A model generated the notes under the pieces. The model did not search any database. It was not told the DNA's origin and was given only the letters and a program-made list of their open reading frames with translations. From the NCBI GenBank assembly GCA_022361535.1, contig JAKSAU010000236.1:1-20186 (forward strand): a DNA stretch of 20,186 nucleotides, in the 5' to 3' direction. Each line of letters begins with the position of its first letter. Within the stretch, counting starts at the first letter, position 1. Source of the stretch: Desulfobacterales bacterium. GTDB taxonomy: Bacteria; Desulfobacterota; Desulfobacteria; Desulfobacterales; Desulfobacteraceae. Positions 15,535 through 20,186 of the stretch are shown piece by piece. Both the position numbers and the translations under genes were made by a program.

Positions 15535-15792
15535 ATGAGCGAAACTGACAAAGCAAAACTGACCATTAATTACAAAAACGGTGACATCAAAACTTATGAG
15601 TTCAAACGTGCAACAGAAAGCCATAATGTAGCAGGATTGTTTACAGAAATGGTTAAGACAGGATTGTTGATTCTTGATCTTGAAAAACGAACCATCTGCA
15701 TTCCCTTGCAGGGCATCCACTCACTAGAAATAGAGCCCAGCCCTAAGGCTCTGCCCTTGTGGGCGCTCCGCAACGTTACGGAATTGACATCT
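15535..15792 (+). CDS. Small protein of unknown function following pqiC (86 residues)
   Basis: The start is set at 15535, where GAAAGGAAGT precedes ATG by 4 bases and the upstream gene stops 14 bases earlier. The frame stays open ten codons further into pqiC, but no ribosome site supports that. The 86 residues have no signal peptide and look like a small mixed alpha/beta fold. It begins with two strands (KLTINYKNGDIKTYEFKRA), then a helix VAGLFTEMVKTGLLILDL, then strand ICIPLQGIHSLEIEP, ending LPLWALRNVTELTS. It reads like a small cytoplasmic protein with a PilZ-like or regulatory size, but I can name no family. Its position makes it the last gene of the Pqi operon. Confidence 0.6.
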
Positions 15793-15882
15793 TGAGTATC
15801 GCACAGCAACATCCCATATGAAGTAGATTAGAACTCCCATAGATTTGTATTCACATGAAGGATGAATCATAAAAGTATGATA

Positions 15883-15896
15883 TCGCCCTTGGGCGA
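15883..15896. terminator. Short palindrome after the Pqi operon
   Basis: TCGCCCTTGGGCGA is a perfect 14-base palindrome about 90 bases after the stop of the 86-residue gene. As RNA it could form a 5-base-pair stem with a CTTG tetraloop, and GATA/TATC just outside could add a few pairs across an asymmetric gap. No T-run follows. It is a weak terminator candidate, or alternatively an operator-like site. Confidence 0.3.
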
Positions 15897-16005
15897 ACCG
15901 TATCTTTGAAGGCCTTATTCTTATTAATCTGAAATTGTTTTTTCGTAAATGATGTCAAAATAATTAATTGGTACGTATTTTATTACGATCAAAAGAAGGT
16001 GCAAC

Positions 16006-16707
16006 ATGAAAAAGATCATATTATTTATTCTTTTATTGGTATTTTCGACATCAGTAATGGCTGATTCAGCAAAGCTGGTTCATGTCATACGTTTCAGTGA
16101 TTATGAATCCGGGTCAGAAGAGGACTGGTTGTTGGGAAAAGGGTTCCAGTTTAAATTGGATGCACAGCGGCGTAACCTGATTGACCTGGAGGTAAGCGAT
16201 AACGGCCTTGTAATAGAAGCCAAACGAAAAGCGCTTGGCATCATGTCAAACGAGACGGTCAATATACCTGAATTTTCATATATTGAAATTGACTGGGGGA
16301 TCAATAAATACCCTGACGGTGCCTCTTATGAACAGGGAATTCGTAACGAAGCATTAATGCTGATGGTCTTTATGGGAGATGAACGACTGCCAAGCGGATC
16401 AATATTCATTCCGGACTCACCCTACTTCATAGGGCTGTTTCTCTGTCATGGCGATGACCGTATTAATCATCCTTATTCCGGTTCTTATTTTAAAAAGGGG
16501 GGCAGATATGTCTGTACTGACCGTCCCCCCTCCGGAGAGATGGTCACAAGCCGATTCAATTTATTAAAAGCATACAGATCTTTTTTTGACAAAGAGAACG
16601 ATGATGACCCTGCCATATCTGGTATTGCCCTGGCACTTGATACAAAAAAAGCCGGGAAAAAAGGAAGGGCATCTGCTTTTATTAATGAAATCAGATTTTA
16701 TCAATAA
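16006..16707 (+). CDS. Secreted protein of unknown function (233 residues)
   Basis: A clear signal peptide (residues 1-19, MKKIILFILLLVFSTSVMA, then DS) precedes a mature part of about 214 residues. The body is beta-rich: a SDYESGSEEDWLLGKGFQF start, LVIEAKRKALGIMSNETVNIPEFSYIEIDWGINKYPDG in the middle, then LMLMVFMGDERLPSG and a C-terminal GRASAFINEIRFYQ strand. The order 'W-G-F ... L-x-I-x-A ... I-x-I-x-W ... D-x-x-x-L-x-V' recalls DUF3047 and carbohydrate-module-like jelly rolls, but I cannot make a firm assignment. Two cysteines (about 146 and 169) may pair in the periplasm. Start support is GAAGGTG 5 bases upstream. The gene is apparently monocistronic, with about 210 gene-free bases before and about 190 after. 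Confidence 0.6.
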   Translation: MKKIILFILLLVFSTSVMADSAKLVHVIRFSDYESGSEEDWLLGKGFQFKLDAQRRNLIDLEVSDNGLVIEAKRKALGIMSNETVNIPEFSYIEIDWGINKYPDGASYEQGIRNEALMLMVFMGDERLPSGSIFIPDSPYFIGLFLCHGDDRINHPYSGSYFKKGGRYVCTDRPPSGEMVTSRFNLLKAYRSFFDKENDDDPAISGIALALDTKKAGKKGRASAFINEIRFYQ

Positions 16708-16895
16708 AAGACAAGGTTAATGCCATGCCTTCTCTTTTTGGGTAATACCTGTTTTTTAAGTTGCCCCGATACCCTTTTTTAAGATTTGAAAAAAATGGGG
16801 GGCTCGTCCTCGTTGAAACGGCTTATCTTTTCTTGTACTCCTATTTGGAACATGCTAGTATCAGCATCACATCTTTTCCATAATTCTAAGGAGGA

Positions 16896-18071
16896 GTGAT
16901 ACCGTTAAAAACGGCTATTGCAAAAGATACGCAAGCTTTGGATTTAGGTGAAAAAAATTCCTGTTATACTTCCGCCGGTTTGGATGAGCAATATGATCAC
17001 CTGCTATCGGATATTGAACATCAGGATATCTTCAATGTAAACATTGCAGGCCGTATGGACAAATGGACCCTTGGCTACCTGATGTTCAAGGATGAAACAG
17101 ACCAAACTATTTCCCTTCCCGGACTTTTTGAAAAAATATCCCGGTTTAACAACGCGATTACCTCCAAGATAATTCAAAACAGCATCACCCGTTTAGAAAC
17201 CAACAATAACATGGTTCCCCCCTTGCCTTTCTGTTGGATTTCCATGGGTTCCGATGCCCGTGGAGAACAAGTTATCCGAACAGACCAGGACAATGCGCTA
17301 ATCTATGCAGACCCTATAGGTGGTATGGAAGAACAAGCCAAAGAATATTTTCAGGCACTGGCAAAAGAGGTTACCTGCGATCTGGACAGGTTCGGGTTTA
17401 CTCTGTGCAAAGGGGATGTCATGGCCACGAATCCCGAATGGTGCCGTTCTTTGGGGCAATGGCTTGTTGCTCTGGATGACTGGGTGGGCTCCACATCATC
17501 TGAGGCGGTTCGTAAGCTGACAATTCTTTTGGACTTTAAACCGGTTTTCGGCGATAACCGCCTGGCAGCGACGTTACAGACCCGGGTGTTTACCAACTTT
17601 GAAAAGCATGAATCTGCAAGCCATTTTCTTGTGCGGGACGACCAATTGTTTGCCCCGCCCAAAACCCGTTTCAACCGTATTCGAACCGTGCGTAAAAACG
17701 GATGCGCCAAATGTTTCAATCTTAAAACCCAGGCGATTGCCCACATAGTGAACGGGGCAAGGCTCTTTGCCGTGAACCATGGGATTCGTATTCCATCGAC
17801 CCTCGAACGGTTGAAACGATTAAAGGACGAAACCGTGCTTACCAAGGAAGAATTCCAAGACTTTACCCAAGCTTTTATTTTCCTGACGCGGCTTAAACTG
17901 ACCACGCACCTTGACGGGAGTGCCAAACACTTGCCTTCCAATTGTATAGACCTGGCGACTCTTGAAACGGATTTAAAGAAAAATTTGAATAAAACGCTTG
18001 ATAGTGTTGCCCGGTTTCAGAAAAAAATGGCAGATACATATAATCAGGCATGGATGAACTTTTTTAATTAA
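16896..18071 (+). CDS. DUF294-family nucleotidyltransferase (GlnD-like), without CBS or CNB domains
   Basis: The 391-residue protein carries the DUF294 nucleotidyltransferase core, GSDARGEQVIRTDQDNALIY (about 118-137). It has the GS motif and the D130-x-D132 metal pair of the pol-beta-like superfamily that includes GlnD. The C-terminal part (about 240-385) fits the DUF294_C helical domain, with NLKTQAIAHIVNGARLFAVNHGI. Most relatives carry N-terminal cyclic-nucleotide-binding and CBS domains; here only about 90 unassigned residues precede the core. The substrate is unknown; nucleotidylylation of a protein is the usual guess. The start is GTG at 16896, because TAA at 16887 closes the frame upstream. 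The AGGAGG site lies only about 1 base from it, which is unusually tight. It ends 33 bases before the HD-GYP gene, so the two form an operon. Confidence 0.85.
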   Translation: MIPLKTAIAKDTQALDLGEKNSCYTSAGLDEQYDHLLSDIEHQDIFNVNIAGRMDKWTLGYLMFKDETDQTISLPGLFEKISRFNNAITSKIIQNSITRLETNNNMVPPLPFCWISMGSDARGEQVIRTDQDNALIYADPIGGMEEQAKEYFQALAKEVTCDLDRFGFTLCKGDVMATNPEWCRSLGQWLVALDDWVGSTSSEAVRKLTILLDFKPVFGDNRLAATLQTRVFTNFEKHESASHFLVRDDQLFAPPKTRFNRIRTVRKNGCAKCFNLKTQAIAHIVNGARLFAVNHGIRIPSTLERLKRLKDETVLTKEEFQDFTQAFIFLTRLKLTTHLDGSAKHLPSNCIDLATLETDLKKNLNKTLDSVARFQKKMADTYNQAWMNFFN

Positions 18072-18104
18072 TGCCTTTCTTTGCAAAGGACAGGACCATA
18101 GACC

Positions 18105-19349
18105 ATGGACACGAATAAACCGTTTATTACCTCAAAACACCTGGGCGGCCAGCCTGAAGCGGATAGATTTAAAACATACTTCAGGCTATTTACCGACATC
18201 AGCAAGCAGATCCACGCCAACACCAAGACGACGGATATCCTGGCTTGTATCGTGTCCAACATTACCCAAATCTTAGGTGCAAAAGGTGCTATCTTCTGGA
18301 TTCTCAACACAACCCGGGAGCAGATCCAGACCAAGATCAGTCATGGGTTTGACTATCGAAGCCTCTCCCTGGTTGATTACCCAACCCTGGTAACCTTGTT
18401 TGATCCGTCAGTTAAAGACCTTATTCACATCACTGATGCAAGAAACGATAAGCGTATACCGGATCTTGAACGGCTGGGAAAACACCTGATAAACGCCATC
18501 GCAGGCCTCTATGTAGATATCACAGGCCCTTATAAAGGTCTTCTTGCCGTATACTTTACAGGAAACAGAACTGTAGAAGAAGACGAGCTTGAACTGCTTT
18601 CTGCCCTTTCGGAACAGGGCGCTATTGCCCTTGAAAAGGCAATTGGATATGACCGTGAAATGCTTGATCTCTATGGTCAAATCATCCAGGGGCTGACCCT
18701 GGCTATTGAAGCCAAAGATCCTGCCACCCACGGCCATTCACTGACCGTAGCGCGCCTGGCAAAAGCAACAGCACTTCAATTGAAACTAAATGATGACACT
18801 GCAAACCAGGTCTACCATGCTGCCATTCTCCATGATATCGGCAAAATCGGAACCCGGGATCACATCCTTGACCGTCTGGGGAAACTGACATCCAAAGAGA
18901 TGGAAATGATTCGCCGGCATCCGGAACTTGGTGCAGATATCTTAAGTCCACTTTCATTTTTGGGCGACATTGCCCCCCTTGTCCGGTCGCACCACGAATT
19001 ATACAACGGCAAAGGATACCCTGACGGAATAAAAGGGGACCAGATTCCTATTGGGGCGCGTATCATAACAGTATGCGACGCCTTTGAAACTATGATTACA
19101 GGCAGGCCCGGCATCCCTAAAAAGAGTTTGGCTGCGGCACTGACAGATCTAAAGCAGGGTGTGGGCTCCCGGTTTGACCCTATGGTCGTCCAGGCATTCT
19201 TTGACATGATCCAGATTGAAAAAGATATCCTGGCAACCGGGGAATCCATTGATAACTGCCTTGATATCCTCACCCAAAATATGGGCAAGCTAGCGGATCA
19301 AAACCGTATTGAAAAAAAACTGGCCAATCCGTTTTCAGGCTTCTTTTAA
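18105..19349 (+). CDS. GAF/HD-GYP cyclic-di-GMP phosphodiesterase
   Basis: The 414-residue protein has an N-terminal GAF-like sensor (about 35-180, with ILACIVSNITQILGAKGAIFWI and a C-terminal ELELLSALSEQGAIALEKA helix). A C-terminal HD-GYP domain follows (about 190-375). The metal and catalytic residues are in place: H211 in the GHS segment, H243-D244 in HDIGKIG, H272, H296-H297, and D325 in VCDAF. The signature is N-G-K-G304-Y305-P306. HD-GYP proteins hydrolyse c-di-GMP to pGpG and GMP, so this should oppose the diguanylate cyclase at 3310-5043. No membrane segment is seen, so it is cytoplasmic. It lies 33 bases after the DUF294 gene on the same strand. The downstream gene is convergent. 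Confidence 0.9.
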   Translation: MDTNKPFITSKHLGGQPEADRFKTYFRLFTDISKQIHANTKTTDILACIVSNITQILGAKGAIFWILNTTREQIQTKISHGFDYRSLSLVDYPTLVTLFDPSVKDLIHITDARNDKRIPDLERLGKHLINAIAGLYVDITGPYKGLLAVYFTGNRTVEEDELELLSALSEQGAIALEKAIGYDREMLDLYGQIIQGLTLAIEAKDPATHGHSLTVARLAKATALQLKLNDDTANQVYHAAILHDIGKIGTRDHILDRLGKLTSKEMEMIRRHPELGADILSPLSFLGDIAPLVRSHHELYNGKGYPDGIKGDQIPIGARIITVCDAFETMITGRPGIPKKSLAAALTDLKQGVGSRFDPMVVQAFFDMIQIEKDILATGESIDNCLDILTQNMGKLADQNRIEKKLANPFSGFF

Positions 19350-19432
19350 CACACAGATAACAGGCCCCCGGATATATCCAACGACCTAAGCCTCCTGATT
19401 TCAGTGACAAACACCTTTATATTTGGCCATCA

Positions 19433-19511
19433 GGCTCGTTTGTCCTAAGAAAAAGGCATCAGGCGTATTTTTGCAAAAAATTCGGCAGCCGTTTCTTAGG
19501 ATAAACGAGCC
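19433..19511. repeat. Long inverted repeat (cruciform) between convergent genes
   Basis: GGCTCGTTTGTCCTAAGAAA (19433-19452) and TTTCTTAGGATAAACGAGCC (19492-19511) are complementary over 20 positions, with a single G-T wobble. They flank 39 bases whose middle is itself the palindrome TTTTTGCAAAAA (19468-19479). The element sits between the stops of the HD-GYP and FAD-oxidase genes. It could be a bidirectional terminator, a REP-like repeat or a small mobile (MITE-type) element. No T-run follows either side and no target duplication is visible. Confidence 0.7.
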
Positions 19512-19568
19512 GGTGTCTGCCTATACCATTATTCCAACCTTAGATCCCAAGCAGACCATGACCTTTAT

Positions 19569-20186
19569 TTAAAGCCCAAGTCCACCGGGATTCATAATAC
19601 CATTAGGATCAAGATGAGCCTTGAGAGCCTTTAAAATACCCATCTGTTCTACTCCCAAATGACGCTCCATCCAAGGCGCCATCATCCGCCCAACGCCATG
19701 GTGATGGCTCAAAGAGCCCCCGGACCGTTCAATGGCATCAATGATGGACTGCTGGTAGGTCCTGAAATCTTCAATATCCGACATCGGTGTAATAAAGATA
19801 AAATAGAGATTGGTACCCTGGGCATAAAAATGGGATGCATGGGTCATACAAATGCTACTGGGCCTTGACTTGACCACTTTACGGACATCTTTGTGCAGCC
19901 GGTGCAGATTTTCCCAGGTGGTTGAGCATTCCAGGGTGTCGATAAGCACCCCGTAATCGTTTAAGGCATCGCGCATATAAGGATCTGAAAACCTGCCATG
20001 ATACCATTTTTTCATGGGATATCCGGTCAGATACATACCCTTGTGCCATTTGGCTGTTTTTTTGATCATCTTTGCCACATTTACGGCAAACCCTTTTTCC
20101 CCTTCGGCCTGCCCCATGACCAGGCAGCGGCGGCCAGGTACTAACCCTTTAAATTTTAGAATTTTATCAAGGACGCCTTCATCAAG
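19569..20186 (-). CDS. FAD-linked oxidase, alkyl-DHAP-synthase-like, C-terminal part
   Basis: The frame is open at the right edge of the window: codons continue upstream of the Met at 20117 as LDEGVLDKILKFKGLVPGRR. This is therefore the C-terminal 205 residues of a longer protein. It matches the FAD-binding oxidase/vanillyl-alcohol-oxidase superfamily, and alkyldihydroxyacetonephosphate synthase in particular. Its LIDTLECSTTWENL segment parallels FETSAPWDRV of mammalian AGPS as I remember it. GTNLYFIFITP parallels the 'CxYFYF' strand with its active Tyr, and GGSLSHHHGVGRMMAPWM is near identical to that family's histidine motif. It ends DPNGIMNPGGLGL, the usual family C terminus. The AGPS reaction exchanges an acyl for an alkyl chain in ether-lipid synthesis. 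GlcD/D-lactate-dehydrogenase-like oxidases are the alternative reading. Confidence 0.82.
   Translation of the reverse strand, partial: LDEGVLDKILKFKGLVPGRRCLVMGQAEGEKGFAVNVAKMIKKTAKWHKGMYLTGYPMKKWYHGRFSDPYMRDALNDYGVLIDTLECSTTWENLHRLHKDVRKVVKSRPSSICMTHASHFYAQGTNLYFIFITPMSDIEDFRTYQQSIIDAIERSGGSLSHHHGVGRMMAPWMERHLGVEQMGILKALKAHLDPNGIMNPGGLGL

Noticed and set aside
16708..16895. Possible riboswitch or structured leader ahead of the DUF294/HD-GYP operon
   Set aside because: I looked for a cyclic-di-GMP (GEMM) riboswitch because of the HD-GYP gene, but no conserved GEMM core was found; only A/T and G/C runs that could pair weakly.
17351..17941. A 196-codon minus-strand frame opposite the DUF294 gene
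   Set aside because: It is antisense to the conserved nucleotidyltransferase, with an Arg/Ser-rich composition typical of shadow frames and no family pattern.

Overview
The window is about 20.2 kb of a Gram-negative, moderately AT-rich bacterial chromosome. Its features are type VI secretion, outer-membrane lipoproteins, an MCE/Pqi lipid-transport operon, cyclic-di-GMP enzymes and a sigma-54 promoter. The gene style (stand-alone cyclic-nucleotide-binding modules, a CBS-free DUF294 nucleotidyltransferase, an alkyl-DHAP-synthase-like flavoprotein, tiny CxxC proteins) resembles sulfate-reducing Desulfobacterota such as Desulfobacteraceae. That placement is inference; no marker gene is present.

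Layout. Positions 1-1445 (+) are the end of a type VI secretion cluster: the C-terminal part of TssF, then TssL/DotU. Positions 1481-3090 (-) hold a SPOR-domain membrane protein and a periplasmic solute-binding-like protein. 3310-5043 (+) is a membrane diguanylate cyclase (7TMR-DISM plus GGDEF). 5138-7335 (-) holds a secreted Ntn-type amide hydrolase, a cyclic-nucleotide-binding-domain protein and two small proteins of 63 and 55 residues. 7577-8149 (-) is a 190-residue protein of unknown function with its own strong terminator and a textbook -24/-12 sigma-54 promoter.

Positions 8704-15792 (+) look like an envelope region: a large coiled-coil membrane protein, a DUF3313-like lipoprotein, a small putative lipoprotein, PqiA, PqiB (three MCE domains), the PqiC lipoprotein and an 86-residue protein. 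PqiABC should form an inner-to-outer-membrane lipid conduit. The flanking lipoproteins are candidate accessory parts. 16006-16707 (+) is a secreted protein of unknown function. 16896-19349 (+) is a DUF294 nucleotidyltransferase followed by a GAF/HD-GYP phosphodiesterase. 19569-20186 (-) is the C-terminal part of an FAD-linked oxidase resembling alkyl-DHAP synthase, cut by the window edge.

The window therefore carries both a c-di-GMP synthase and a likely c-di-GMP hydrolase, unlinked to one another. The two long gene-free stretches (8150-8703 and 10195-10755) hold the sigma-54 promoter, short palindromes and no convincing gene. No tRNA, rRNA, CRISPR array or intact insertion sequence was seen.
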